This document shows, in pieces, positions 1 through 11,296 of a stretch of 64,000 bases of DNA. The position numbers were made by a program, and so were the translations under genes. This stretch comes from Pohlia nutans (taxonomy: Eukaryota; Streptophyta; Bryopsida; Bryales; Mniaceae). The stretch lies in assembly GCA_022496805.1 (NCBI GenBank), contig CM040088.1, positions 42,497,436 through 42,561,435 of the forward strand. Direction: 5' to 3'. How positions within the stretch are numbered: position 1 is the first letter of the stretch; the number at the start of each line of letters is the position of its first letter. The notes beneath the pieces were generated by a model. The model did no database searches, was not told the origin of the DNA, and saw nothing but the letters and a program-made list of their open reading frames with translations.

Positions 1-701
1 GGCACCGAAGAAGATCTCAAAGCCTGCAAGGAAGAAAAGCAGCCGCAGCTCTACTTCGTACGTGGGCCTCGTAATCGATGTCCCTTTTGTCTTTCTTTAC
101 CTCTTACTCCAGCACCAAAATTTCTTGTATAGAAAGCCAATGTGTAATCCCCATACTAACTCTGTAGAAAAAATAATGAGGTTGGTGGCAAACTTACCGG
201 ACGATCGTGTGGAAGAGGTATTCCAAGGAGTTGGTAGAATGCCATAGATAACAAGTTGTGTCTTGAATCGCATGGCAAACGTAATGTCTGACATGTTTGA
301 GGAATCCAGGGAGGCTCCTATTCCATGTACGCGGAGGTCCAAACGGCTTGCCGCAGGGTCTACCCAGCCTTCCACCCCACGCCCGAGTAAGCGGACAACA
401 AGGTCAAGCACGAAATCCCAGAAGAAGGCCTTAGATTCAGAGTCTTCATTTGACGACGAGGAGACGGAGACAGAGCTCGAGGACACTGAGTCAGAGCAGG
501 AGGAGTCTGCAGAGGAGGAAGAGGCTGCAGTGCCAGCGCAGCTAAAGGCCAAGGTATTAGCTAATCTCACTGGTGGACGTATTATTCAACTAATGAAATT
601 TTCCAAGTAGCCCATTCAGTCAGGCTATAGAACAATCATACTTGTGCTAATTCCTTATCGATACAGGGTCAATTCACGAAATGACTAGTGCTAGTCATGC
701 T

Positions 702-826
702 TATGGAATATATGACTACAGTTAGTAAGGTTCTCCACATCGCTGACTACCTTTAGTCACGCTTATGGAATATATGACTACAGGTAGTCAGGTTCTCCAC
801 ATCGCTGACTACTTTTAGTCACTGAA
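702..826. repeat. 62-bp tandem repeat carrying TGACTA palindromes in an intron
   Basis: Two copies with a 62-bp period start at 702 and 764 (each begins TATGGAATATATGACTACAG). Each holds two inverted TGACTA/TAGTCA pairs. An almost perfect palindrome, ATGACTAGTGCTAGTCAT, precedes them at about 681. A related stretch lies at 2250-2330. They sit between coding blocks of the TNPA-like gene, so they are probably intronic. Confidence 0.75.
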
Positions 827-2710
827 ATCTTTTTATGAATCTTTGTTGATAATTTTGCGATATTCATGTCAGCAGGAAAAGTTGAAGACGTCGGAACCAC
901 TACTGTGGGAAGTAAGAAAGCGTCACTCTCCATCCACGAATCAATCATTCAAGGTTCCAAAGCGCGTGACCCCACAATTGGCTGGCTCGAAAAGCGCACC
1001 TGCCGTGAAGATGTCGCAAGCATCATGGCCTGGCTCGTCGGCGGAGCATGATTTCTATGCAGAGGAACCGCTGATGGACTATGTGGCGATTCCATCTTCA
1101 AATATTGATGATCACCACAGTGATTCAGCAAGTGACGAAGGCGATGTGGCAGCCAAGTCCCTGGAACTGGAAATCAAGAAATTGGAGTTAAAGCAGGCGA
1201 AGATCTTAAGCGCACAACGTCGTCTTCAAGGTGGATAGCCTGCGGAAAGACAGTACGGTGGAGGTACTACGTAACACAGCCAGGGACATGGCGGTGACAG
1301 ACAAACAGAGGACTCAGAGCAACGCAGCTGCAGACAACAGGTGGAGCGGCAGCTGTTGTTGGGAGCTTCCGAAAGAGAGCACCGGGGCAAGAAGAGGTAC
1401 AGAGTGGATGTTGACATGAAGGGCAACCCCTGCGGTCAGAACCGGCAGCTTTGGATGTCATGCTTGCGAGGCCATTCGCAAGATGTGGACTTCAGCGTCG
1501 ACAACTATAACCATCACAGCACGACAATGTTGCTCGCCATCAAGCAACGTGTCGACAACACTTTTGATTATGAGGGGGGACTTGGCCGAGTCACGGAGGA
1601 GGCCTTCCACTCATTGATGAAGAACCAGCTGGAGACTAAGAGATATCAGCTGAAGAAGGCATTAGTAGCCGGGAGGACCAAGCCGAAGCACATTTGTGAA
1701 GACCATTGGGTGAACCTCTCAAAGCTGATCTCTGAAGAGAGAAAGATAAAGGAGGCACAGAGGCTACGAGGGAACCGGGCACAGCTCAAGAAGCCTTCGA
1801 CACCAGCACAACAATCAGATGAGGTTGCAGCTAATCTGGACGAGCAAGGAGGAAGCAGATATGATCGCAGCTCTCTGTCCAGCAGGCAGTCAAAGATGGG
1901 GTCGGATAGAGACATACACAAACGCATGGATGGGTTAGAAGAGAATATGAAACTAATTCTAGCGGCCTTGAAGATTGAGCACGGAGGCAACGCACCTCCT
2001 CCAACTGTGGAGCCGGGAGCTAGAGCTACGAGTAGTTCAGCAGATAACGTGGAGAAAGGATCCGGAGGTGACAGCGGGGGGGGGGGTGTTGGAACAGAAG
2101 CCTCCAGGAAGAGACTCCGTGCAGATGGACTCAGACAGCAAAGGGGACAAAGAGGTGGAGGAGATTGCCGTCGAAGCATTGCAGTCGCTGCCGGAGCCTC
2201 GTCCACCTAGTGAGGAGAAGAGGAGAATTACCGAGGTACCCGCCGTGAAATGACTAGTTCTAGTCATGGTATTAGAATTTATGACTGAAGTTAGCCTCAC
2301 TTTTTACATTGCTGACTAATATTAGTGAGGAGCAGCCATTCACTATATATGTTTTCATGTCTGACTGTGCTTGTTTATACTGGGGTAAACAGGAGCCTGA
2401 AGGAAGAGACGATGTGCAGATGGTAGAAGTAAGCACAGGGAAGGAAGTCGAGGCGGACAGTGCCTTGCCATTGCCGCGGAAGCATCGTCTAGCTGCTAAA
2501 AAGAGGAAGAGGGTTACTGAGGTACAGAAGCTCGATATCAGCGGGGGATTGCACAAGGTACCCCGGACAGAGAAGGGTACCGGCAGCGTTGACAAAAGGA
2601 GAGAGAAGGGGTCCTCTGATGAGCGGGAGCAGCCAGCGGCAGAGAAGGAGCCTTCCATTCCTCAAAAAAGGAAGGCACGAGTAAAGGGTGCAAAACAGAA
2701 GACGTCAAAG

Positions 2711-3060
2711 AATCAGGCTGTCGTGGCACAAGATAGCAAGGAAGACAAAGTGGGGGCTCATCAAGACAAGAGCTCATCAAAGGTAAGGAAAGCCGAAGCA
2801 CTACCCACTCGGTTCTTCCTTAATGTTCATGGTTATAATTCGTGGCAGTCCTCATTCCATTACAACCGTAGATGTTTGTGGAATTGAATCAGGCTGTCGT
2901 GGCAAAAGATAGCAAGGAAGACAAAGTGGGGGCTCATCAGGACAAGAGCTCACAAAAGGTAAGGAAAGGCGAAGCACTACCCACTCGGTTCTTCCTTAAT
3001 GCTCATGCTTATAATTCGGGGCAGTCCTCATTCCATTATTTACTAGTGTTTGTGGAATTG
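2711..3060 (+). repeat. ~175-bp tandem duplication of an exon plus its splice donor
   Basis: The stretch 2711-2886 is repeated nearly unchanged at 2887-3060. Each copy encodes a lysine-rich peptide (NQAVVA, then KEDKVGAHQDKSS), then a GTAAGG donor and intron sequence. The first copy ends in TTGTGGAATTGAATC, the second in TTGTGGAATTGCAG, which is the acceptor for the last exon. Splicing could therefore include one or both copies. Confidence 0.8.
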
Positions 3061-3429
3061 CAGACAAGTGGAGAAAAGGAGGAAGCCTCATCGCCTCCGG
3101 AATTTAAGATGTTCGATGTTGTGGAAATCATGGGTGTTGCAGACGGGGAAGAAGAACTGGCGGTTGGTATTGGGAAGGTGATGAACTTGGAAGGGGCCAA
3201 ATTGCATGGGGAAACAATTCCAGAAGGGTGCGTCTCCGTGGAGGTGCAGAAGAGCAACAACGACGACTACGTTATCTATAAGAGCGTAGATTTGGACGAC
3301 CCTCCCATCAGTACGATGGGACGTGCAGTAAAGAGCTTTATATTGTGGCCAACCCAATTCTTAAAGCATAAATGAGCAATTTAGTTGGCTAGAGTAGGGC
3401 ACAGTTCAATGCGTTTAGAGCAGTATGGA

Positions 3430-4329
3430 TAATAGACATAGACGCAAATTGTAGTCATCCACTGTTAGTCAGCGGACTATATTTAGTTTTAGAGTATCCT
3501 ACATCTTTTTGGATCTCATGACTATGATATCTGAACCAAAATGACTATATGTAGTCATTAGCTGCAGTCACGTGTTTGAAAGCAATGACTATGCATAGTC
3601 AATTTTTGTACAATTTTGTGTGAATATAAAGCTTTTTTCCAGTCATATCCTTGGGCAAAAGTTTGAAAGTATCTATAATTCTGACTACAGTTACTCATAC
3701 GAAGTAGTAAGGTATCTGGGAACGAATACTACCAGTGATCAGAAACCGTAGTAGAATGTTTTAAGTTGATGACTAGAATTAGTCATTTTCCATAAATGAA
3801 AGCCGTGGAGAATTAGTTTGAAACCAAACGTTTGTTTTTACAGATGACCAATTTTAGTCATCAGTGACTACTGGATATAGTCATCACATCTCGAATGCTT
3901 ACTAGTGGATGTGAATGACTGACGAGCCTTCACGAATATCTAAACCAAATTGATGACTAAATCTAGTCATCAGTACCATATTTTGCAACCAACGATAGTC
4001 ATTTTATGACGTCACAAAATTATGCCATTTTAGTCATTAGGTTGACATCTATGACTAAATGTAGTCCTTCTTTTCTGACTATTCCTAGTCATATGTATGA
4101 CTAAAAATAGTCACATCTATCGGGCTGCCCATAATCAAGGTCCCAAAAAAAAGTTTGGGAACGCGCCACAGCGAACGTATGACCGCAGATATGACTAGAG
4201 TATTTTTAGTAAAAATCGTTGTCCGCTATGACTGGGTTGCTGACTGAAATTGGTATTAGTCATATGGTCCATTTATGCCCGATTTTAGTCATAAAACCCA
4301 GTCATATTTTGACTGTTTTCCTAGTAGTG
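3430..4329. repeat. Subterminal array of TGACTA-N(3-6)-TAGTCA palindromes
   Basis: About 900 bp contain some two dozen copies or half copies of the motif, for example TGACTATATGTAGTCA, TGACTATGCATAGTCA, TGACTAGAATTAGTCA, TGACTAAATCTAGTCA and TGACTAAAAATAGTCA, with variable inner bases. The array runs up to the element end at 4329. The position and inverted form match protein-binding subterminal repeats of En/Spm elements. The palindromic, variable-spacer form is distinctive. Confidence 0.8.
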
Positions 4330-5537
4330 GTTTGCATCTGGCAGAAGCAATGGCAAACTGCCAAGTGCACGAAGACGTCCTCCTACAAATTGATGGGCGA
4401 TTCGCTGCATCGGGGATTGTCGTGTCTAGTCCTTTCTGGCATGTTGGTAACGACGACCAAGAATCCAAGATGTTTCTCGTTAGGATTTCCACCGTTGAGG
4501 CCGACTTTGGAGACACAGTATTGGCGGGTTCAATGCCTGGAGACTTGCCGACTGTATCGGCAAGCAAGTTCCTTGGCCGGATGTGGATCTTGTACGTGCA
4601 TCAGCTGGCGTTGCGGACTCCGGTACAGCCTCCAATGACTTTTCGCAGTGCCTGAATGCCATCATTGCCGCTGACGCAACGGATGGCACGGACTACCTCG
4701 TTGGAAATGACGACGGCGGGGACAGTGTGAATGATAGTGAATATGAGGACGATGGAGAGGCCTCCCCGTCCTCTGACAACGAGGAAGATCCAATGATGGA
4801 CGACGGCCTTCGACGTTTCCCACCTCGAATTCTATGGCGGGGGAAAAAGGGTGTGCTCGAAGGTGAGGGTGGAGCCCTAGTAGCCGCAGGCAGAATTCAA
4901 ACGAGCATGTCCGAAGACACATTTTTGGAGTTGCCGCCAAATATTCCCGTGCTCCAAGACCATTCAGGTCCGTTCACAATATTAGGGGAAGTCCTTCGCC
5001 GAGCGCCGAGAGACTGGAGTGGATCTAGTCGGCCGGTTTGGGGCCGTTGATGGGGCTACCTCCGTAGTAATAACAATGGAAGGGGTGGTCGTGTGCAAGA
5101 CTGCTTGTTGGAAAATACTCGGCGTAGGACGCGGGACCTTCTACGATTACAAGCGGAGATATCGACGTGGGATTCGTTCGGCCCGTTATGGCAATAGTGG
5201 GCAGCCTAAACGTCGGCCGGCGACCGTGCAGGCGGAGGGGACGCTACTGTCCATTTTCAATGACACCTGCGACGTCATACCCTCGACCAAAATGAAGGGA
5301 ATCGACGACGGCCAGCAGGACGTCCAGAAGTACCTCCCGGTTGCCTTCACCTGGGAGGTCGTCCGCAAGAACGTGAACGATGCAAGGTCACGCTCCTCGC
5401 GCCTCTGCTTTTTTACAGTCAATGCCATATGTAAATTGACTTCAAACCGCCCTTTGGTTACAAGATGTCGTCATTGGTGGAGAGGCCTCCCCACGGTCGG
5501 CATACTGAACTACTAACGGGGAAGTCCCCGCGCTGTG

Positions 5538-6060
5538 GGAGTATCTTTCACGGATGTAGCAGGCATCTCTCGACGCCCGCTTTTGGGAACGGACGCCTGC
5601 TATCCCCGTGAAAGATACTCCCGAGCACCATGCGTGGAGAGCTCTCCCCACCACCGTGCGTAGGGAGCTCTCCCCACCACCCTGCGTAGGGAGCTCTCCC
5701 CACCACCGTGTCTGGGGAGCTGTCCCCACCACCGTGCGTGGGGAGCTGTCCCCACCACCGTGCGTGGGGAGCTCTCCCCACCACCGTGCCTGGGGAGCTC
5801 TCCCCACCACCGTGCGTCGGGAGGTCTCCCGAGCATCGTGTGTGGGGAGCTCGCCCCAGCAGCGTGCGTCGACAGCTTTCTCCACCAGCGTGCGTGGGGA
5901 GCTCTCCCATGCAGCGTGCCTGGAGAGCTCTCCCGAGCATCGTGCGTGGGGCGCTCTCCCGAGCATCGTGCCTGGGAAGCTCTATCGAGCATTGTGCGTG
6001 GGGAGCTCTCTCGAGCATCGTGCGTGGGGAGGTCTCCCCAGTTGCAAGCGTGTAGGGAGG
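5538..6060. repeat. GC-rich palindromic minisatellite within the DUF7869-like gene
   Basis: An inverted repeat (GGGAGTATCTTTCACGG at 5538, its complement near 5608) leads into about 15 tandem units of ~26 bp. Each unit combines the palindrome GGGGAGCTCTCCCC with a spacer such as CACCACCGTGCGT or GAGCATCGTGCGT. The array lies between two coding segments that resume in the gene's own style at 6161, after TTTTGGCAG, so it is probably in an intron. All frames are open across it, which produces artefactual long ORFs. Confidence 0.8.
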
Positions 6061-7334
6061 GCTCCCTAGTGGGAGTATCCTCGATGGGAATGATGGGCGG
6101 CGTGTGTGGAGGGCTCCCGGAGTCCGAGGATGTCTTTGTAACGGGTTTTGTTTTGGCAGGTGAACTCCGCAGTTGGTATGGTCGTTGTGTCGCAGTCTGC
6201 TATGAGTCAGATGAAGAAGAGGGTGTTCAAGAACGTCGACGTCAAGAAAGGTGGGTCTACGATTTCGAAGTGCTCCGACTGCAACGAGCTAAAGGAGTTT
6301 GTGGCAGCAACGGCAAAGGATAGCGCAGAGGCGCTGTACCACCAGAGGTTGTACGACGCTCACGTTGCGCACCAGCAGTCATGTCGCCGGCTGTACTACA
6401 GCTGGAGGAGCGAGTCGGAGATGAGTCGGTCTAATGTGCTCTGCATAATTCACGACGGAATGGACAGCCGAAAGACCGCCTTGCCGCGCTTGCGGGTGAT
6501 TACCAAGGGAACCGCAAGCCTCGGGCAGCTACCGGTGACGCTAACTGGAATGGTAACGCATAGACATGGCGACGGGGCCTATGCCGACTTCTGGACGGAT
6601 CTTTGGCCACGCGATTCGAACTTCACTATCTCTTCCCTTGCCCGTTGCCTCCGGAAGTTGGAGAGGCCGGCCATCCGGAATTCTAAGATCCTTTTTGACG
6701 AATAACCACTCAACCAGTTCTTTAAAAAGCTCATGAGGGAGAAGTCTCGATGTGTAGCAGCGATACCGGAAGCCATCACCAACGCTGAGAACGTGGACCC
6801 CCTCCCAAAGAGGTTGTACCTACAATTGGACAATTCCGCTAAGGACAATAAGAACCAGTTCGTTTTTGCGTTTCTCTCGTTACTTACCGCATGGAAAGTG
6901 TTTGTGGAGATACAGGTCGGGTTCTTGATGGTCGGCCACCCGCACGAGGACATCGACGGATACTTCAGTTACGTCTCCAACGTCCTCAGGAGGAGCAACA
7001 CTTTCGTGCTCGCGGACCTCATGAAGCACTTCATGGAATCGGAGAAGCTGAGTTTCATGCCGCATGTGGTTCAGGAGGTGGCCGACTTCAAGTCATATAT
7101 CAAGGGATATGTCCGGCCGTCGGAGGGGATCAAAGACAAGCACGTTTTCCGCTTCTTTGTGGACAGCGATGGGTGGCCGGTATTCCAGTACAAGGAATCC
7201 GCGGCGGACGGGGCCTGGTTGCCACGTGCAGGCCCTCACAGAATGTGGAAGGAGGACCCTTACGGTCGGCCATTGCTTCCTACGAGTACGCTTCCGACCC
7301 TACATGCGTGCTAAGTTGTTGGCATAACGTTCGG

Positions 7335-7460
7335 GGCCCGCTGTTGGTGGGGAGAGCTCTCCACCCGTCGTCGAGGTACGGTAGGGGCAGTTGTAGTGGA
7401 GAGGCCTCTCCACCAGTCGTCGAGGTAATGTAGGAGCAGTCCTAGTGGGGAGGCCTCCCT
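7335..7460. repeat. Palindromic GAGAGCTCTC / GAGGCCTCTC motifs
   Basis: Three units of about 50 bp each join a perfect palindrome (GGGGAGAGCTCTCC, GGAGAGGCCTCTCC, GGGGAGGCCTCCC) to a spacer containing CGTCGAGGTA. They separate the core from the C-terminal coding part of the DUF7869-like gene and share their palindromes with the array at 5538-6060. Single copies also lie at about 4757 and 5480. Confidence 0.7.
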
Positions 7461-8569
7461 GAATCTGCAGAGCCTCGTAGCCTGAGACCCGTCACGTCGA
7501 ATGGAACTAATTGTGGCTTCTCCGAATCCCGGTGAGTCGCAGGTGACCCCGCACCGGTGAAGATGAAGCCCGTCTGGGGATGCGAGAGCAGTGTCAACCC
7601 GAGCACGAACTCTGAGGTGATTGAAGAGGACGCCGCGAGGTCACGCGAGAGCAAACAGTTAATCCGAGCGGGGTTGCAGAAATTCGTGGACATTTGGAGG
7701 GGTGGCTGCCATCGCAGCGAGGCCTACAGGAGTCGAATGGAGGCTTACGTGCAGTATTGGGTAGACATTATTACGGAACTCCGCTCGGACGATCCGCCGC
7801 AGGCCCCAAGGACATTGGTGTATGGGTTTTGGCCGACGACGGAGTGGACGACGGCCCACCCTCCTCCCCCGCCAACCCTAGATGAAGTGCGGAGGCAGAG
7901 GGATCTTGCCAACGCAACTCCGGAGGACGAGCAGCCCGATCCTTGGTGCGGTCCAGTACGGCAGCGACCAAGGCCGGCGTTCAACCCATACCGCGACGCC
8001 CTCGTTGGGAATTTTGTCCTCATCAGGCCCTGCGACACCGCAATCTATCCAGTGTGGATGGGCAAGGTGCTTGCACCGGCCGTGCGCGACGCCCGGTCCC
8101 CACACCATGGGAAGTGTCAGATCCGATTTTGGAGGCTTGCCAGAGGAAGCCGGGGGATGACAGACAAGGAGAGATAGAGAGGTTGTTGAAATGTGAAGTG
8201 GGAGCGCGATGACAGCGACGACGCCGTGCAATGGTTGGACTGCACTTCCATCCTCTATGGAAGCTCGCCGAACATTAACTTCACCGAGACCTCGCTACGC
8301 AAGATTCCAAGGTTGGATGCGGACAACGCCAAGGCCGTTTTGGCCGACTCGCAAGCCGCCTCCGAGGCCGCGGGTGACGTGCGGCATGTAGGGTAGGTCG
8401 CTGAGAATGTCAGTCCTGGAATTATGAGTAGAGTGTGGACACACCAGCGGAAGCGTGTCCTCATGTAATCGATTTGAATCGAAATAAAATGATCCTTCCC
8501 TAAATGGTGTGCATGTAATGCCACGTGCATATGTTCAGGCTTTGCAGTGCCCCATGGTACAGGATGACG

Positions 8570-8850
8570 TATGGGAGTGGGGAAGCCTCCCCATCACAGA
8601 TTCACAGCCCATGACTGCACACAGGGAACCCTGAAAATTGCATCGCTGGGGAGGCCTCCTTATGACTTGGGAGACAACAGTGAGGATGAATCCTTATCAC
8701 GATGGGGAAGCACCACTGTTCTACAGAACTACCATAGAGAGAACTCCCTATCGCAGAAAATCAGAGTGCCGATACCTCCATATTGGAACACTCCTCCCCA
8801 CAAAGGACGACCTCTCCATGAAATCTCCCCATGGCAATTCCGGATTCTCG
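8570..8850. repeat. Downstream cluster of GGGGARGCCTCCCC palindromes
   Basis: GGGGAAGCCTCCCC (about 8580), GGGGAGGCCTCC (about 8648) and weaker forms follow the last coding trace of the DUF7869-like gene. This could be the subterminal zone of an element that carries that gene, but no clear terminus or target duplication was found. Confidence 0.45.
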
Positions 8851-8870
8851 GTCCAAATATCAAGAAATAA

Positions 8871-11296
8871 TTCAAATTTAACGAAATGTGTGTTCATTGC
8901 TAGTCTTCAATCGAGACTCAAGGACCAAGGGCCCTTGCTGCCTCTTGGATTCTCGTGATTTCAGCCCTCAATTTAGAGTTGTATTGTTAAGCTAGTTATC
9001 ATTGTTCAAAATTGAATAGATAATTGATCATTAAAATTTATGAAAATATAAACTTCCCAAAGCTTTTCTTCTTGAATAGTAGAAGCTCAAGAATTTTCTC
9101 TTGGAATCTTCTTGTGAAAAAAGAGTTATTAATCAAATTTAACTTGTGAATCACAACTATTCCTATAACTCTATTTTGTATTTTGAGAAAGAAGAAAAAT
9201 ATATATATTCATTCCAATGGCAAATTAATTTATAATCTTATTTTATTAATTGTTATTTTTAGAAGTGGATCCTACTACTAAGGAAGGTAGTTTAGTTTGT
9301 TTGCTTCCTTTGTTTGTTTGTATGTTATGTAGAGAGCTCCCGGATTGTGCACCACTTGGTCGCGTGCTTAGTATCGTCATAAAGATCTCAACGAGAAAGA
9401 GTGGACCAAAGTCGTTTGGTAGCTCTTAAACCTTTGGTATAGAAGTTATGAATTACTAATCAATTAAACTAAAGTAGTCAAATTGTTTTAACCATCACAA
9501 TTTGAAAGTCGTTTTTCGCAAAATAATTTTAATTTTTCAATAACTGTCAACATGAATCTAAATGTAGTGAATTTTTGGCTAACTTCACTCAAGTTTGTTC
9601 AATGTTTGACTAAAAAGTGGTAATTAACCACTACAGAGTTCAGCTCAAGAAACTACCAAAAATTCAAAATTTGTTACTTCTAGTAAGTTGAACGAAGATG
9701 GTGAATTTTTTAATTAAGAAATTAAATTGTATGAATTTATACTACAATAGTAAATGGATGTGTCAATGAATCCAAGACATTTGACTACATGAACCAGATA
9801 AATAGAAATTTTGGACCTCTTTCAAGGTCAACATGAATAAAGTGCTTGTTCGTCTTGACAATGAGTGAGTGCCTACCGGACAAAGGGTCATTTGTGCAAG
9901 ACTACTCTCCCCTTTCGAGAATAAGTACTTTAATGCCTAGTAGCCGGTACTAGTAACAAACAATAATCTTAAACGAATCGTTAAATCTAACTAGGGTATT
10001 ATTTGAAATTTGTTTTGTTTATGATCGCCAAGTTATGGTTCCTAGGTTGGTTGGTGAAGGATGTTGTATTACATTTATATGGTCTGGTTCTTGTTGAGAC
10101 CGTATGAGCAATAATGTTATATTCGTGACTTGGTGCTACTAGTAAGCTATCATAGGCAAGAAAATTGTAACAACTAACCGACCCGATCCTACCTTCATGA
10201 GACAAGTGTTTATGCTGAGCTAATTAGAAAAAAATACAAAAAGAAGTAAATAGTGGTCTTAACTACTACCCCCCTCATTTTCTTGCTTATTTATTCTACT
10301 TATTCTAGTGGTAGTGGTTGGTTATTTTCTATTTTTCTTTTATGTAGTATAATTGATCCAACATGATGTATAGCAATGGTGTTTATTTCTTTAAATTTAT
10401 GTTTAGTGGAGGTTAATTTCTGGAAATTTGAATTTTATTTTAAGGAGTTTCATTGAAGGAACATGCGTTGTTCCTTTAGCTCTTGCCGTGATGATTATAA
10501 GTGGATCTACTTTCCATCGTCGGTTAATGATGCTATTAATTAATGATTAGTATTTTTGGATTTTTTTGTCTATCGTTTCTTTTGAGAATATGTCGTTACA
10601 ATATGTGAATTCAATAAATTGTATAGTAAAGTTGTTTTCTAGGTATGGTGGTGGGTCATTATTGTACAAGAATTATTTGACGCATAAAATATCTGGTTTA
10701 AATTTGGCATTGCAATGACATTTTTTTATGTCCGCAAGAACTAGGTAGGAGCCATGGAGGTATTGTGTTTTCTTATGAGCTGCATGAATCATAAGATATT
10801 TCCGTTTGAAATGAAGAAGATTTATCATAATTCAAGCCCTTCAAAATTAAATAACTATGCACTGACAAAAATACATGAATACCGAAAAAAATTGAATACA
10901 AAAGTTGTACAGTCAAGTCCAATTTGCTTACAAAATCCCCTCTGCAGGAAAAAAAATTCAGAAACTTTGAACAATGCATGTGTACTCAAAAATGATCCAA
11001 TTTAGAAACCATAAATTGCGTTGCAATCACATTGGAGTGTACTAATATATCATTACAAATTTACACATGTATTGGTGAAAATCATACAACAAGTTACAAA
11101 TATTATATACACTATCTACCATTGAGTACTCTCACCCTTTGCTTCAATTACAGTGTCCATTCTAGCAAGCATATTTGAAATGAGCATTTGAAATTGTTCT
11201 TGAGATACTTGATCCCATACTTGTTAAATGATTTGTATCATTTCCTCTTTGTCCTTCATGATCTTTTTGATTCCATGAGCTTGTCTCCAATCAAAA
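8871..11296. other. AT-rich intergenic DNA, no gene seen
   Basis: Only short open frames occur and none resembles a known protein. Composition is strongly AT-rich, with no clear tandem repeat or element ends. Confidence 0.6.

Larger units (their letters stand above)
1..3375 (+). pseudogene. TNPA/TNP1-like protein of a CACTA element, decayed, spliced
   Basis: In En/Spm elements this class of protein binds subterminal repeats and acts with the TNPD transposase. Visible pieces: a basic start (1-57) ending at a GTACGT donor; an acidic serine-rich block (263-590); a long frame (843-2210) with a Transposase_24 (Ptta/En/Spm)-like domain around 1400-1800, with the W...L...SEE...NRAQLKKPSTP pattern; lysine-rich repeats (2390-2800); and a C-terminal domain (3061-3375) with A-G-x-V...MGRA...ILWPTQFLK, resembling the C-terminal domain of TNP1-type proteins. 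Introns hold the same TGACTA palindromes as the element end. Stops at 1236 and about 1275 and a shift at a G-run near 2079-2087 suggest it is not functional, though splicing could hide some of these. The 5' end is outside the window. Confidence 0.6.
1..4329 (+). mobile_element. CACTA (En/Spm-type) DNA transposon, right-hand part
   Basis: The right terminus is visible as CTAGTAGTG at 4321-4329, the reverse complement of the CACTACTAG start seen in two other elements of this window. Inside lie a TNPA/TNP1-like decayed gene and, over the last ~900 bp, a dense array of TGACTA...TAGTCA palindromes. This is the layout of En/Spm elements, where a regulatory protein binds subterminal repeats. Coding sequence of the interrupted gene resumes directly after position 4329. 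The left end lies outside the window, so the target duplication (expected copy: the 3 bp GTT at 4330-4332) cannot be confirmed. Confidence 0.75.
4330..8396 (+). pseudogene. DUF7869-like, transposase-resembling protein, decayed
   Basis: A multi-kilobase coding trace follows the CACTA element, which broke its upstream part. Segments: 4333-4640 and 4583-5050 (acidic, one frame change between them); 5019-5475 (helix-turn-helix-like KILGVGRGTFYDYKRRYRRG); 6161-6703 and 6704-7300 (core); 7557-8177 and 8190-8396 (SH3/BAH-like C-terminal part, VGNFVLIRP...YPVWMGKVL). The core has acidic motifs spaced like an RNase-H-fold nuclease: IIHDGMDSRK (about 6445), LQLDNSAKDNKN (about 6817) and VGHPHEDIDGYF (about 6927). 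I recall this pattern from plant and animal DUF7869 proteins; the function is not established. A TAA at about 6703 interrupts the core frame, and there are other shifts. The gene may be the transposase of its own element (inference). Confidence 0.55.

Noticed and set aside
97..570. 157-aa minus-strand frame with serine runs
   Set aside because: It is the antisense of the acidic Glu/Asp/Ser block of the TNPA-like gene; the serine runs are reversed GAG/GAC codons.
5442..6323. Several long overlapping frames on both strands (Cys/Arg/Pro-rich repeats)
   Set aside because: They translate the palindromic minisatellite in several frames at once; openness comes from the repeat composition, not selection.
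7659..8231. Minus-strand frames of 66-117 aa
   Set aside because: They are shadows of the GC-rich C-terminal coding trace on the plus strand, whose translation has the conserved-looking VGNFVLIRP block.
10754..11005. 83-aa plus-strand frame
   Set aside because: AT-rich, no similarity, no supporting splice or neighbour context; treated as chance.
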